A DNA stretch of 64,000 nucleotides from Punica granatum (GCF_007655135.1 NC_045127.1:15757001-15821000); one strand, 5' to 3'. Numbered from the stretch's first letter, positions 11,028 to 23,131 are shown. Made by a program: numbers and translations. Notes: generated from the letters alone by a model not told the origin.

Positions 11028-11423
11028 GGGGGCGTTTTGGTTTCAGTACTGTTAAATTATATAGAAAGGGAAGATTGAATTACTATAAAACTATTTTTTT
11101 TTCCTGCATTGTGGTCCAAATATGAGATAGTTGTGCTTGGTAAACTATATTGAATTACGGTCAATACGGGTGATAATATAATATATGATTTACTTTTACA
11201 GAGATAAATGTGGGTCTGATGACCGTAATCTCCGTTGTAATCTAACAATTCCGCATGTTTTAAATGCAAAGTTTTTACCAATCACGGTTATAAAGTTGTA
11301 ATTCGAGAAAATAATTAAAATAGCTAACTTTTACGACCTTTACAATAAAATGTTGTAAAATACGTCGTAAAGTTCAAACTTTACAACATAAAATCCGAGC
11401 TTTACACCGAACCAAACGCCCCC
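11028..11423. mobile_element. MITE with GGGGGCGTTT termini (PIF/Harbinger-like)
   Basis: A 396-bp non-coding insert starting GGGGGCGTTTTGGTT and ending AACCAAACGCCCCC, an imperfect terminal inverted repeat. The flanks are TGA and TTA, compatible with a worn 3-bp TWA duplication typical of PIF/Harbinger/Tourist elements. The paralogous block gives the empty site: GATCCAG is followed directly by GTGTAAAGTTTT near 8151-8168. The interior has GTTGTAAAGTTxxAA and ACAACTTTAT-type motifs. No coding capacity. Confidence 0.75.
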
Positions 11424-11965
11424 TTATGTGTAAACTTTCCACTGCATGCCTCTCCTTTGAAATGTGTGACTAGACTAATGCAATTATGGGTATTCTCAGC
11501 AGATTAATTCAAACTTTGTTTCCGCTCCAATGAAATTATGATTATTCTTCAGCAAGTAACTGGAACTAATTTTGTTCCACCGTGAGCTTGATCGTGGGAT
11601 TATCACTTCTTGATCAAGAGAGGACACATGTCACGTTCCCACACACATGAACAGTCCCAATAGCATGGACTGGACCACGGAGTATGATGGAACTAATGCC
11701 CATGGCATCAATTGTTTGCGGGCGCTTTACGCTACGTTTGGATACCAAAATCTTGTCTGTAATCGATATATCATGTAGTTATGTTTGGATACTAAAATCT
11801 TGTGTGTAATCGATATATTATGTGGTGGTGGCACTATGTTATGAAACTCAATGAAAAATTTTATTTTTATTTTTCTAAATAATTTTTTTTACAGATTTGA
11901 TATTATTTGTGTGGATATATTTTAATAACAATTGACTATGATACATAACATGTGATATACTCGTT

Positions 11966-12628
11966 ATATATAAAGAAGATATTCCACCAAATTCTTATAA
12001 TGTTGGGACAGATTGAATAATAGGAAGGGATACAAAATTAAAGGAGAAAACATTTCAATTTAGTTCTAAAAAGATCAGTTTGCCAACAATTTGGTCCCTT
12101 AATGAATTTTACCAATAATTTAGTCCTTTAAGGATTAGTTGGCCAACAATTTAATTCTTGAAATATTAATTTTATCAACAATTTGGTCCCTCAATGAATT
12201 TGGCCAACAATTTGGCCTTCGAAAAATCAGTTGACCAACAATTTTGTCCTTGAAAGACCATTCCCTCCAAACAATTTAATCCCAACATTAGCTGACTGCC
12301 GATGCCATGACGATAATCTGAATTGGAAGCTGGCATGGCACATCCTTGACTAACGGCAATTGAAAAATTATTCTTTTAATCCCCAAATCCAATATGACAT
12401 CGTTTTGGTCGTCTATCTCTCCTCCCTCCCAAAAACAAAAAATCAAAATCCCACTAAAATTGAACGATATCATTCCACCCCCTACCATACCAAAAGACAT
12501 TGTTCACATTTACACTCCCTTAACTCTGTAAATCCCGCCATTCCCCCTCTTCTATTTCAACCCTAACTTCGAAAATCTCTCTGCAAAGTTTGAAAACACA
12601 GTGAATGAGTGGTAAAATCAACAACTCC
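11966..12628. other. Intergenic DNA with a degenerate ACAATTTGGTCC repeat
   Basis: About 12060-12270 holds five or so diverged copies of a unit built around CCAACAATTTGGTCCCTxAATGAATTT. The following stretch (about 12270-12600) has the layout of a worn Mutator-like terminal region, but I find no partner end. No gene seen. Confidence 0.45.
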
Positions 12629-12659
12629 CACTATAAGAATATCGCTAAATAGGGACGAT

Positions 12660-13090
12660 CAGTAGGGACGGAAAAATTTTCCTCTAAAATTAGAGACGGA
12701 ATGGGGATGAGACAAAGACAAAAGTAGTTGAGACGGACTTTGAGATGGAATTTCCGTCTCAACATTTTAGAGACGGAAAGTTTGAAAGGAAAACACTGTC
12801 CCTATGTTTGAACAAAAAATTATGTCCAAAAGAACCGTCCATATGCATAGAGACGATCTTACAGACTAAAATATCGTCTATATAAATATAGATGGAAAAT
12901 TTAAGACGATGCAATTCGTCTACAATATTTGGAGGGATTAGAGACATATATTTCGTCCATTCATAGAGACGGAATTGAGACGGAAATTTTCGTACCTATT
13001 ATATAGACGAAATTGAGACAGAGATGTCTGTCAATACTCTAGGGGTGGAATTAAGATAGAAATATCCGTCTATATTATAGAGACAAAAAA
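12660..13090. repeat. CACTA subterminal repeat region
   Basis: Repeated short motifs (GAGACGGAA, AGACGGAATT, TTCCGTCTC, CGTCTAT) occur more than ten times in both directions. This clustering just inside the CACTA end is typical of subterminal transposase-binding repeats. No coding signal. Confidence 0.7.
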
Positions 13091-13455
13091 TTTCGTCCTT
13101 ATTCTGTCTATAATAAGTAAACATATTTGTATGCTATCTTCATAAATTTCATAGATTACTTCAAAAAATACACAACTTCTACAGTTTTTCTTATCCTCCC
13201 TTTCGATCCGACCCACTTTTACCCCCACCGGTGCCCCGTATATCAACATCTTCGATGAATTTAAAGCATCCATCTATTCTACATCGCTTGTCTATCTTTT
13301 TTTGTCAGGTAAGTCTTACCGATTCAAATTATTCTCTATTCAATTGAATGTTTCATCTTTAAAACCCTAGTTCAGAGATAAAAAAACATCGAATATTGAT
13401 GAAGCTTTCACTAATTAGAGATAGTGATCCTTTTTATATTGTGAATATGTAGATA

Positions 13456-14925
13456 ATGAATATTCCTTCGCATCGATTGTGGATGTATCATATGATTAAC
13501 CCTTGTCGAGTGGGCCTCCTAGAGGAATTCATTGAAGGGGTTGAGAAATTTATTAAACATGCTTCCGATTTGGATCTACTTAAGAAGGAGCGTAGAATTA
13601 GATGTCTTTGCAATCACTCAAAATGCAAAAGGCGAGGAAAGATGTTATCAAATCTAGAGCTTCAGTTGCATTTATTAAAGTAGGGATTTAAACCAAATTA
13701 TTGGATTTGGATCGAACATGAGGAGAATGCTAAAACTCATGTCAACACTGAACAACAGAATTTTCAAGATCCACTGAATAGGGTTAAAGCTATGGTTTAT
13801 GATGCAGTTATGCAGGAATTCGATCATCAATCTAAGAAGAATGACAATGAGGTTTCAGGTGACAAGGATGACCACATCGATGATGAGACCGAGAAAGAGG
13901 AAGAGCCTAACATTGTTGCTAATCAATTTTATGAACAACTTGAAATGTACAACAAGTCACTATATTCAGGATGCAAAATTTTCTACGTTGTCTGTTGCTG
14001 TGTGGATAATGAGGATTAAGAGTGACAGGTTTTTGCCCCATGATGCAATTGATGAGCTGTTCAAACTGTTGGGCGAGAGAGTTCTCCGGGGGCACAGTCT
14101 TTCAAAGGATTATTATGAGACGGGAATTTTTTTTCAAACTTGGTTTGGTAAAATACAAAATAGATTGTTTTGAGAATGGATGCATATTGTACTACAAGAA
14201 CGATGCCAAGGCGACATTTGCAAGTTTTTGACTCCTCTCAATATATAGAACAGTTTCTCGAGGAGAAGGATAGTTGCAAGCGGGTTCCTATTAAGAGAAT
14301 GCATTACTTTCCCATCATTCCTAGGTTGAAATGACTTTCCGCTTCGATGAGTTCAGCGCCTTACATGACATAGCACTACGAGAATCAAAGAGAAGACGTG
14401 GTTATGTGTCGTCCTTCGCATGGGAAAGCATGGAAGGAATTTGATCGTGCTTATCCAAATTTTGAAGCAGAGCCCAAAAACGTGAGGCTCGATCTTTGTT
14501 CCGATGAGTTCAATCCTTTCAATAAATTGGCGAGCCCTTATTCATGCTGGCCTGTTATTGTCACCCCCTATAATTTGCCACTTTAGATGTGCATGACGTC
14601 GCCTTACATGTTCCTGACTTGCATTATTCTCAGACCCAAGAATTTGAAGGCTAACATAGATGTTTACCTGCAACCTCTTATCTATGAGCTGAAGTTGTTA
14701 TAGGATGTCGACGAAGAGACTTATGATATATATCTAGAAAACAAAATTTTACTACGAGAACAGCATTGATGTGGACTATCAATGGCGTATGGTATGTTGT
14801 CCAGCTGGATGACAGTCGAAAAATTGGCTTGTTCCTATTGCACGGGTTCAAGCAACGCATTTACTTTGCAGCATGGACGGAAGAACAACTGGTTCAATTG
14901 TCATCATTAGTTTCTATCCCTTGAC
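13456..14925 (+). pseudogene. TNP2-like transposase, N-terminal half (broken)
   Basis: 13456-13683 encodes a transposase-associated zinc-binding domain (WMYHMINPCRVG, EFIEGVEKFIKHA, then RIRCLCNHSKCKRRGKM with cysteine spacing as in En/Spm proteins). About 13690-14020 continues it (NYWIWIEHEENAKTH, YSGCKIF). 14398-14586 is clear TNP2 sequence: PSHGKAWKEFDRAYPNFEAE, then NVRLDLCSDEFNPFN and YSCWPVIVTPYNLPL. About 14590-14925 gives IDVYLQPLIYELK and an SxWMTVEKLACSYC-like stretch. Stops and frameshifts split these pieces, so no active enzyme can be made. Confidence 0.85.
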
Positions 14926-15325
14926 CACATGTACAAGTATAATTCTTATTTATTTAATAATTTTTAGTATTAATTTATTTTGTTAGTTTCATTTTTAACC
15001 TTATTTTATTATTAATTTTAGGCAATTTTTAATTTTTATCTTTTTTAGTTTTATAAATTATTTTATTGCTTTCATTATTAATTATTTTATTATTGAGAAA
15101 AAATTTTAATTTCTTTTACTTTTTCAATTTTTAATAATGTCTCAAATTCTGTTTCTTGATAATAATTTCATTTTTATTATTAATTTCAATTTTAAATTTA
15201 TAACTTAATTTCAAATTAAAAATTTTATTAATTATTTATTTAGGTTTTTAAATTTAGATCATAATTTTTTTGTTTTTTACGATTTTATATGCACTTTTAC
15301 TTTATATCGTTATTTTACCCTCGAT
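14926..15325. other. AT-rich spacer inside the CACTA element
   Basis: Nearly pure A/T sequence dividing the two halves of the transposase remnant, with no coding signal. It is probably an intron of the transposase gene or a later AT-rich insertion. Confidence 0.5.
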
Positions 15326-17603
15326 TATATGACAAAAAAAATCTCCATTGATTGTTTCTCGTGCAGGTCTAATATGAGAAATTTCAGAAAGAATAAGGTC
15401 GAATTGGAATGTCCATCCAAAAGATTTACATTTGCTGAGGTATGGGAGTCGGTGCGGTCTCTGCCAAAAGTCACAGATCATGGTTGTGATTGTAGGATGA
15501 AAGGATACGATTTTAGACATACCTGGACCAAATAGAGCATGTTTTGAGAATTGCCTTACTGGAAGGATCAAGGCAAGACAAAGAATAATGCAAATGCTCG
15601 ACTAGACTTAGCTTTATATTACAAGCGACCAAAGTTGCATCTTGAGCAGCTTGATGATAATCGAGTACGAAAGTCAAAGGCTAAGTACAAACTCTCACAA
15701 GTTTAGAAAAAAACTATATGTGAATGGGTGAAGTCTCTTCGAATGCCCGATAGTTATTCGTCCAATCTATCTCGCCGTGTTGACATTTCAACTAGAAATT
15801 TTAGTGGATGAAAAAGTCACAATTGTCATGTATTGATGGAACAGTTGCTTCCCATCGCTTTCAAAGAACTGCCTGATCACATTTGGAAGCCATTGGCCGA
15901 GCTGAGTAAGTTTTTCAAGGAATTAAGCTCAAAGAATTTAAGGCAGCAAGAATTGGCCAAAATGGAGAAGAATATCCCATTCATCTTGTGCCAGTTGGAG
16001 CAAATTTTTCCACCGAGTTTCTTCGATATAATGAAACATCTTCCTATTCATTTAGTAGAGGAGGTTCGTAGTGGAGGTCCAGTCCAATATTGATGGATGT
16101 ATCCATTTGAAAGCTAAGGATTTGTTTAATTTATGTACTTTTTTTAACATGTCTTTGTTATCACAAAGAATGAAGAATCACATATGTTGAACATGTCTGT
16201 CTCATATGGTATTATTAATTTAGATTTACACATTTGTTGTTCAACTTGACTTATAGATTTCTTGGCAAGATTAAGAAAATGGAGAAGCAAAAGGCTCGAG
16301 TGGAGGGCTCAATTCATTAAGCTTATGTCTATCGTGAGACGATGAATTCTTTTCATTTTACTTCCATTCAGACATGCTTACCTAGAGAACGAGAGTTCCA
16401 AGTAATGATGATAGGGGACAAGATCAGTCAATCGAGCCAAGCTTGTTGATTTTCAGTAAGCTTGGTCGATCCTCCGGAAAATGTAGCAAAAAATGGTTGA
16501 CTAAAGAAGAGCGAAAGGCAGCTCGCTTGCATGTGTTGCTCAACTGTGAAGAGGTCAAACCATTTATCACATAAGTAAAGTAAAATAATGTTTAATTTTA
16601 TAAAGATATTATGAAACTATAATATATACGACCTAACTAATATTACTACATAACTGATGTGATAGCTATTTTGAACAAACAATCAACATCAATCCAGGAC
16701 GGCAAGCACCATCTAAGACTGCATTTGAATTTCCAAGTTGGTTATCAAATTATGTAAGTATAAATACTCGGTTTAAACATAAAATATATGTGATTTTTCG
16801 TCTATTTGCTTCCACGAAATTAACAAATACTTATTATGAAAGGTTCAAGATCCAAGTCATCAAATAACCATTACTTGTTTGTTGTCCTTGGCTTTGGGTC
16901 CCAATGGGAAGGCTAGGACGTGAAAAATATATTTTGTAAATGAGTTCAGGTTTCAAGTAGATAAAGGAACCACTAAGAAGAAACTTGTTATAATAGTGGC
17001 ATTTTGGTTGGCGGGGGTGACGGCGAAAGAGCAAGTGAGAGTGACTATTATGTGATAATGAAGGAGGTCATTGAATTACAGTACCCTATATTGCCTATGG
17101 ATCGGGTGGTTTTATTTTTGTGCAAGTGGTTCGATCCTGGACGAGGCACCCGTAGAGTTCATCCTGAGTATAGGATCGTGGAAGTAAATCATAAAAAAAT
17201 TTACACAATTACGATCCCTTCATCATTGCACATGATTATCAGCAAATTTACTATGTGCCATATCTCAAGAATATCAAGGCCAAAGAAGACTGGTGGGCCG
17301 TTGAGTGGAACTACCAAATGAACTAGAGTTGGCATTTCAAAATGATTAGCCCTCAAGGGTTCGTGGGATAACTTCCGATGATACCGAGGTTCCATTGATT
17401 GATGAGCAGAGTGTTTCTGAAATTTTGAATATTTCTAGCATATCGAGAAGAGATCGAGCCAGAACTAGTTCGGGCAATGATCACATAGAAATGGAGTTTG
17501 GCTGTGAAAATGAAAATGATGAATATGATGATGTCAAAGAAGATGATCTTGGTGAATCTGAACCCCACGAACAAGAAAATAAAAATGATGAGGATATTGT
17601 TTA
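15326..17603 (+). pseudogene. TNP2-like transposase, C-terminal half with DUF4218/DUF4216-like regions (broken)
   Basis: In order: GKTKNNANARLDLALYYKRP (about 15571) and ICEWVKSLRMPDSYSSNLSR (about 15716); then 15833-16093 with MEQLLPIAFKELPDHIWKPL and EQIFPPSFFDIMKHLPIHLV, matching the DUF4218 part of En/Spm transposases; then a worn tail (about 16270-16770). Finally 17004-17321 (SDYYVIMKEVIELQYPILPM, FDPGRGTRRVHPEYRIVEVN) matches DUF4216. An acidic C-terminus (about 17480-17603) follows. Multiple stops and at least one frameshift (near 17215) interrupt it. The domain order is that of a canonical autonomous CACTA element, now dead. Confidence 0.85.
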
Positions 17604-17618
17604 GGAATGAATTACTAA

Positions 17619-17803
17619 GGCCCCGTTTGAATTGTTAGACCGATTTTAGAATCATGATTTTGATTTTAACTCAACACACTACACAACAAAAATACACGTT
17701 TCCCAAGTCAAATTTATAATACTATCTCATTTGTCTTTTTCTACAATCAAAATCAAAATCAAAATCATGATTCTAAAATCATACTAACAATTCAAACGCA
17801 GCC
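17619..17803. mobile_element. Tourist-like MITE
   Basis: A 185-bp element with long, nearly perfect terminal inverted repeats. The left starts GGCCCCGTTTGAATTGTTAG and the right, reversed, starts GGCTGCGTTTGAATTGTTAG; both continue with GATTTTAGAATCATGATTTT. It is flanked by the 3-bp repeat TAA (17616-17618 and 17804-17806), typical of PIF/Harbinger Tourist elements. The long termini would fold into a hairpin. It lies at or just past the 3' end of the CACTA coding region. A worn relative lies at 9908-10146. Confidence 0.88.
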
Positions 17804-18390
17804 TAACCCTTTAATTAAATATTTTTTCCAAGTGCTGTGAGTATTTTGGTTCTTCATTATGCAAAATTCTTATTTCTTATATTCTTGTGCATATTTAATT
17901 ATATTTATTTGTGTTACTATTATAAGGAGAAGACAAAGAAGTGGCACGACAAGCCGAGACTATAAATCAAGCGATACATGGGAGGCAACCCAAGTTTTCG
18001 GTTTTCGTAATTTATTTTTTTACTTTACTATGTTACTATGTTAGATTTCTGTTTACTTTTAGTTTCGTGATATTTCTAGATGTAAAATTTCACTGTGGAT
18101 GCAAGAACCTACTAATGGAGATTGAAGTCATGGTGTAGTAGCACAGAAATCTTGTGCAAAGACACCACACATGTTGTTTCCGAAGCAATTGATCAAGTAC
18201 AATTGCTGCGAGAGCACTAGTGATCCGATGCTTGAGAACTGAACCTACAACCATCTCACCGTTTAAGTTGAAAAAAAGATTAAATTCTAAAGGTTTGAAT
18301 GAGTGACCAAGAGGTAAGGCAAACCTTTGAGCCAGCAGAGCAAGCAAGCTTTTATACTAGGTTGGCCAAAGGATATATATATTAACTAAA
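17804..18390. other. Spacer between the CACTA/MITE region and the MULE
   Basis: No gene recognised. Short frames of 60-85 residues on both strands show no domain. The missing right end of the CACTA element would be expected here, but no clear TAGTG-type terminus was found. Confidence 0.4.
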
Positions 18391-18399
18391 TTTTACTTA

Positions 18400-18630
18400 G
18401 AGTCAGGTATGCTTTTGGTCCCTGAAAGATACCGGTGCCAAGGGTTTGGTGCATCAAAAATTTTTGCCTCGATTTTAGTCCCCGAATCACCATTCCGTCA
18501 GATGTTTTAGTCCTACCGTCTTCTTGCGCGTGCCAACCGTGACGGAAATCGCACGTGGCGGCTGAGCTGGACCTAACTCCGTTAATGAACCCCTAAATTG
18601 GCAAAAACGACGTCATTCCCTTCCTCGATG
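18400..18630 (+). repeat. MULE left terminal inverted repeat
   Basis: Matches the reverse complement of 23535-23766 over about 230 bp, including TTTTTGCCTCGATTTTAGTC and CACGTGGCGGCTGAGCTGG. The outer 20 bp are identical between ends. Confidence 0.93.
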
Positions 18631-19221
18631 AAACCAGTTTTGCCATTCCCCGCCAAAATCACTCTATGACGTTGTTGTTTGGGTTTCTAGGTCAAACCGA
18701 GAGCCCCAAATATTGTAATCGTTACACAATTTGATTTGCGTTTGCTGTTCTTCGCAAATTGAAGAGGAAAAAATTTCAATTGAGGTAGCAGTACACTCAA
18801 TCGAAGCAATTTGGGGGTGATTCCGTTCCGTTTCTTGGCATCGGTCAGTCAAAATTCCCTTCCATTTTCACTTTTTGTTGTTGAATTGCAGTTGGCATAT
18901 TTGGGAATGGCAAAAAGCCGACTTTGGTTGTTGTCCCATACAGTTGTGAAGCAAATGTTGTCGAATGGCAGTGGGGAACTTCCAATTTGTTGTCTGCTTT
19001 TGTTTCTCCCATCACGACCTTTTACCCTTTTTTCTTTCCTCTGTGGTCCCTTCTTGTCATCCAAGTTTTGTTCACTGCTCTCTGTTATTGTCCCATTCTT
19101 GGTTGTTGTCGTCACTTTTTCTTTGTGGTCCCTTCTTCTTATCGTTAACCGTTTTGTTGTTCACTGCTTTTGGTTCAGAGCAATACTGATGTTTTTTTGT
19201 TTTTTAATACATGTACAAATA

Positions 19222-22091
19222 ATGGATGAAGACTTGTACACGTTGATTTTTCACCATGGGGGTGAGTTAGTCTCTGAACCCCATGTGCAATATGTTGGTG
19301 GAGAAATTGATGTATGGGAGGATGTAGATATTGACTTAGTATCAAAACCCACCATCGAGAACTTATATGTTGAGCATGGATATAGAAAACCGAAGAAGAT
19401 CTTGTGGTTGGTTCCCAATTTAGAAGTGCATGAAGGGCTGAGGGATTTTGAGACGGACCAAGATGCTCACACACTGTATGCATCTGTTAGAAATGTAAGA
19501 GAAATCGAGTTCTACTTCATCCAAAATGAAGAAGAGATTGTTGTAGCAGAACTTGCAAATCAAGTACAACAATTTGTAGTTTATGATGAAGATGACAGTG
19601 AAGATGATAATGAAGATGAAGAACAAGATGAAGATGCATGGGAGCTTGAGTCTAATGGTTTAGATGATAGTGATTCAGATGATGCATGGGTACCAGGGCA
19701 AGATGGGGATGAATATGATGACTGTACCAGGGCAGGGGAAGGTGGATGGGGTGCTTCAGTGGATAAAATAGTGGAAACTGCAGGGGAAGTTCAAGCTACA
19801 GGGGAAGTTCCAGTTCGAGAAGCAGGGGAAGAAGCAAGGGAAAAAGGTGGAGAAGGAACTAACAGGGCTGAATCTTCTCGTGTAAAAAGACCTAAATGGA
19901 GAGTTTACAATGCATTGAACAGAACATCTGGGGAAGAACCATCTGATCATCAAGCTTCTGATGAATTTGTAGAGGAGCAAGAGTATCACTCTGAAGATTT
20001 GCAAAGTCTAAAGGGAAGTGATGATGAATCTGAAAAGAGGCCTGCATTATTTCACGAGAATGCAGAACATGGTCAAGTGCAGCTGCAACTGGATATGTTA
20101 TTTCCTAGCTTGCAGGTTTTCAAAGAGGCTGTGAAAGATTACACAGTTTCCATTGGGAGAGAAGTGGTTATAAAGAAGAATGATAAAGTAAGATGTAGAT
20201 TCAAGTGTCAACCTGGTTGTGAGTGTGAGGCATTTTGTTCTTGGTCAGAACCTTATGGGGCTTTTCAGCTAAAGAAGTTTATTCCCAATCACAGTTGCTC
20301 CAGGAAGTTGCAGAATAAGCAAGCAGACAGCAAATGGATTGCTGAGAAGCTGGTAAACCAACTGAGAAGGATGCCTAACATGACTGGAGGGGATGCATAC
20401 AAATATTTATCTGAGGTATACTCCATTAAAGTTGGTGAATGGAAGATATATAATGCCTTGCGGATTGCAAAAAAGCTTGTTCAAGGCTGTGAAGAGAAGC
20501 AATATGCCAGATTAAGAGATTACTGTGGAGAAATTATAGCAAGCAACCCGGGTTCCAGTGCAGTAATTGGGGTTGACAGACCAAACTCGAGCTTGCCTCC
20601 CATATTTGATAGGATATACATATGCTTTGATGCAAGTAAGAGGGGGTTGCTAGCTGGGTGCAGACCACTGATAGGATTAGATGGGTGCTTCTTGAAGGGC
20701 TACTATGGAGGCACTTTGCTAGTTGCTGTCACTCAGGATCCAAACCACTCCTTCTATGTAATAGCATATGGAATTGTCGAGCAGGAGACTAAAGACAGCT
20801 GGAGCTGGTTCCTGGGAAGGCTACTTGAAGACATTGGAGATCCAAGGGAACATGGTTGGGAGTTCATATCAGACATGCAAAAGGTAATTGTCTTTTGGTT
20901 CATATTATAGTTTCAGTTTCCATATCTTTTTGTATGGATCTAACTATTACTCTCTATATTTTCTTTAACGGGGCCTTAGGGAAACAATTAAGGAATTATG
21001 CCCAGACACAATTCACAGGTTCTGTGTGAAGCATCTAGAAGCAAATGTTTGGAAAAATTGGCACCATGTAGATCTTAGGAAAAAGCTATGGCAATGTGCC
21101 AGATCAAACACCATGGGAGAGTTTGAAAGGCATTTTGAGGAGCTTAGATGTATCAGTGAGGAAGCCTATGAATATCTCCAGTTGTTGGATAAGCATAGCT
21201 GGACCAGGGCAGCCTTCAAAGAACATACCAAGAACCAGAGCTTGTGTAATAACATGTCTGAGCAGTTCAATGCTGCTATTTTGAAGTATCGAGGAAGACC
21301 TATCATCAACATGTTGGAGGAGATCAGGTTATATTTGATGAGGAAGATGAACTCTAGTAGGAATCAAAATGCAAGATATGGAGGTCCAATCACACCAACT
21401 GCCCAGTCAAAGTTAGAAATAGCAAAGAAGGACAGTCACAAATGGCATGCTATTTGGGCTGGAGATCCTGACTTTGTAAGGTTTCAAGTCCAACATATAT
21501 ACAGCTGACTTCAACTCTATATTGTCGCTCTTTATACTGTTGATTTTGAAAATTGACCAACTATTGTTTTTAGGGAGTGACATCCAGCATGGTCGAACAG
21601 CCAATGATGATGTCTCAATAAGCAGACAACATATCTCAGCCTACCATGTCTCATCCAATGCCAATGAGACCTCAGAAGTTAGGGGTCAAATCATTGAGGC
21701 AAAAACCAACAACAAATGATTCAGGCAATGGTGCAGCAACGTCAACTTCATTAACTCAGACTCAGCATTCAATTGCACCAACTACATTAGTTCATAATAT
21801 TATTGTGCAGGTGGGTTTTTCTTCTTATGTTACTATGCTTGTGTTGGTGGCATGATCTTTAGGCTTGTGATTGCGGATGTGCTTGTGGTTGTGCTGGTGG
21901 TTCATGTGCATGCTGGTGGTTCATGTGTAAGGAAATGATATGTTTATGCGTGTGCTTTGCAGGGAATGTCACCATCCATGTGTCAAGAATTGGCTAGTGG
22001 CCCCTCCAGTGCTAATGTTGACTCAGCACCAAGAGGACCTAAGAAGGCAGCAAACAAGCCAAAAAAGGATTCAAGGAAGCGAAAGAAGTAG
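19222..22091 (+). pseudogene. MULE transposase gene, damaged (PB1-like, Mut DNA-binding, MULE domain; SWIM finger missing)
   Basis: Exon 1 (19222-20883) starts MDEDLYTLIFHHGG, a PB1-like N-terminal domain, followed by a very acidic linker (about residues 120-170). A Mutator-type DNA-binding domain lies near residues 280-360 (FKEAVKDYTVSIGREVVIKK, then CEAFCSW). The catalytic core starts near 481 (PLIGLDGCFLKGYYGG) and runs to WEFISDMQK. Exon 2 (20972-21508) continues with GLRETIKELCPDTIHRFCVK and NNMSEQFNAAI, supplying the third acidic residue. Damage: the acceptor before exon 2 reads GG where AG is needed; the C-terminal SWIM zinc finger is absent after FRFQV-like sequence (AGDPDFVRFQV); and a TAA stop lies in the next exon-like piece (21574-21810). 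That piece still joins in frame to a basic tail at 21963-22091. Not autonomous as it stands. Confidence 0.85.
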
Positions 22092-22762
22092 CTCATTTTG
22101 TATAAAGAAGATTGTGGTGATGTTAGGAGTATTTGTGGCTATTACCTTTTGATAGCATTTTGTATAGAAAACTGTTAATGAATGACAGTACCGTCCTTAT
22201 GTATCTATGGCCATTGGCTTTGGACCATAGTAGGATTTTTGACCACCATTCTGGTGACTTTCAATATGGGCATGATGTATTCCATCATTTCTGCAATACA
22301 GTTTTTTGGTGCATATGGTTTACAAATTGCAAGTTGGTATATTGATTGCAAGTTCCATATGGTTTGCAGATTGCAAGTTGCATTTGCTATACAGTTTTTT
22401 GGTTTAAATGCCAACATGGTGCTATACAGATCAAGTCATACAATGTAATATAGTGGGCACATGTGCCAACATTTGCTAACCAATGCAAGTTCCAGAGCAG
22501 TGACATAAAATTGCAGATGGAGATTGACAAAATGGACAAGAACTTGACAAATGCATTTCATTACCGACGTCAATACAGAGTCATACATAGGGCTGAGTTG
22601 GATAGCTACTTGCAAAAACTTCCAACTCACTGCTCTAAAATTACCACAGCAATGCAACATATCCTAGTTAACTAAAACTACCTACAATCCATCGATAAAC
22701 AAGCTCAGAACCACCCCCACAGCAATCCTCACAACCAACAAGCTCAGCCGAGCATCACAAGC
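22092..22762. other. Spacer between MULE transposase and GRF ORF
   Basis: Holds short internal repeats (TTTGGTxxATATGGTTTxCA/ATTGCAAGTT, about 22300-22400). No coding similarity seen. Probably the convergent 3' regions of the two MULE genes. Confidence 0.5.
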
Positions 22763-23131
22763 TCAAAACACAGACATCCTCACCATCAACACACCCACTA
22801 CAATTGTCAAAATCCACCACAACCGAGCCAGCTTCTTCAATTGAAGCTCACACTCCAGAATCCTGCTTTTTAGCAACACCACATTCCTCTGAAGTTCTTC
22901 TTCAACTAAAGAAATGTTCTGAATTTGGTCTTCCCACTCAAAATACCCGCAGGTATGATCTTCATCCTTCCATAAAGGACACCTGTAAAATGGTCGATCA
23001 GGATTTGCAATGGTCTTCGAGATCATCCGACGTGCTCTTTGTCCACAATAACAAAGAATCGACCTAGCTCCGGAAATGCTTGAACTGCAATTAGAATGAC
23101 AGCTCATGCTCGACTTCCGATCTTTGTTCAT
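22763..23131 (-). CDS. GRF-type zinc finger protein with C-terminal membrane segment, carried by the MULE
   Basis: An open frame of 122 residues from the ATG at 23131, antisense to the transposase and inside the terminal repeats. Residues 27-61 fit a GRF zinc finger: CYCGQRARRMISKT, then NPDRPFYRCPLWKDEDHTCG and YFEWED, with C27, C29, C51 and C61 as likely ligands. A short coiled-coil-like stretch (about 72-100, VEEELQRNVVLLKSRILECE) precedes a hydrophobic segment (about 102-121, ARLWWILTIVVGVLMVRM) that could be a membrane anchor. GRF fingers bind single-stranded nucleic acid in characterised proteins; whether this one does is unknown. Its uninterrupted frame contrasts with the damaged transposase. 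It may be an accessory MULE gene or a captured host fragment. Confidence 0.7.
   Translation of the reverse strand: MNKDRKSSMSCHSNCSSSISGARSILCYCGQRARRMISKTIANPDRPFYRCPLWKDEDHTCGYFEWEDQIQNISLVEEELQRNVVLLKSRILECELQLKKLARLWWILTIVVGVLMVRMSVF

Larger units (their letters stand above)
10178..11965. repeat. Segmental duplication, copy 2 (truncated HSF copy and upstream)
   Basis: Second copy of the 7355-8780 block, same orientation. It ends abruptly about 14 bp into HSF exon 2, next to the decayed MITE. It has gained a MITE at 11028-11423 and a 46-47-bp tandem repeat (GTTTGGATACxAAAATCTTG, about 11736-11821) that copy 1 lacks. Confidence 0.8.
12629..17603 (+). mobile_element. Decayed CACTA (En/Spm) transposon
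   Basis: The left end reads CACTATAAGAATATCGC (from 12629), the classic CACTA terminus. It is followed by a subterminal region (about 12660-13090) dense in AGACGGA/TCCGTCT motifs in both orientations, as expected for transposase-binding repeats. Downstream are remains of a TNP2-type transposase on the plus strand. I could not find the matching right terminus (ending in TAGTG), so the right boundary given is the end of coding similarity. It may be truncated, or the end may lie in 17804-18390. Confidence 0.75.

Noticed and set aside
18120..18145. GTGTAGTAG as the right CACTA terminus
   Set aside because: It does not match the inverse of CACTATAAGAA and lacks a subterminal repeat cluster on its left.
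18811..19221. Upstream extension of the MULE transposase frame
   Set aside because: The extension is T-rich, hydrophobic by composition and unrelated to MULE proteins. MDEDLYTLIFHHGG at 19222 is the natural PB1-like start.
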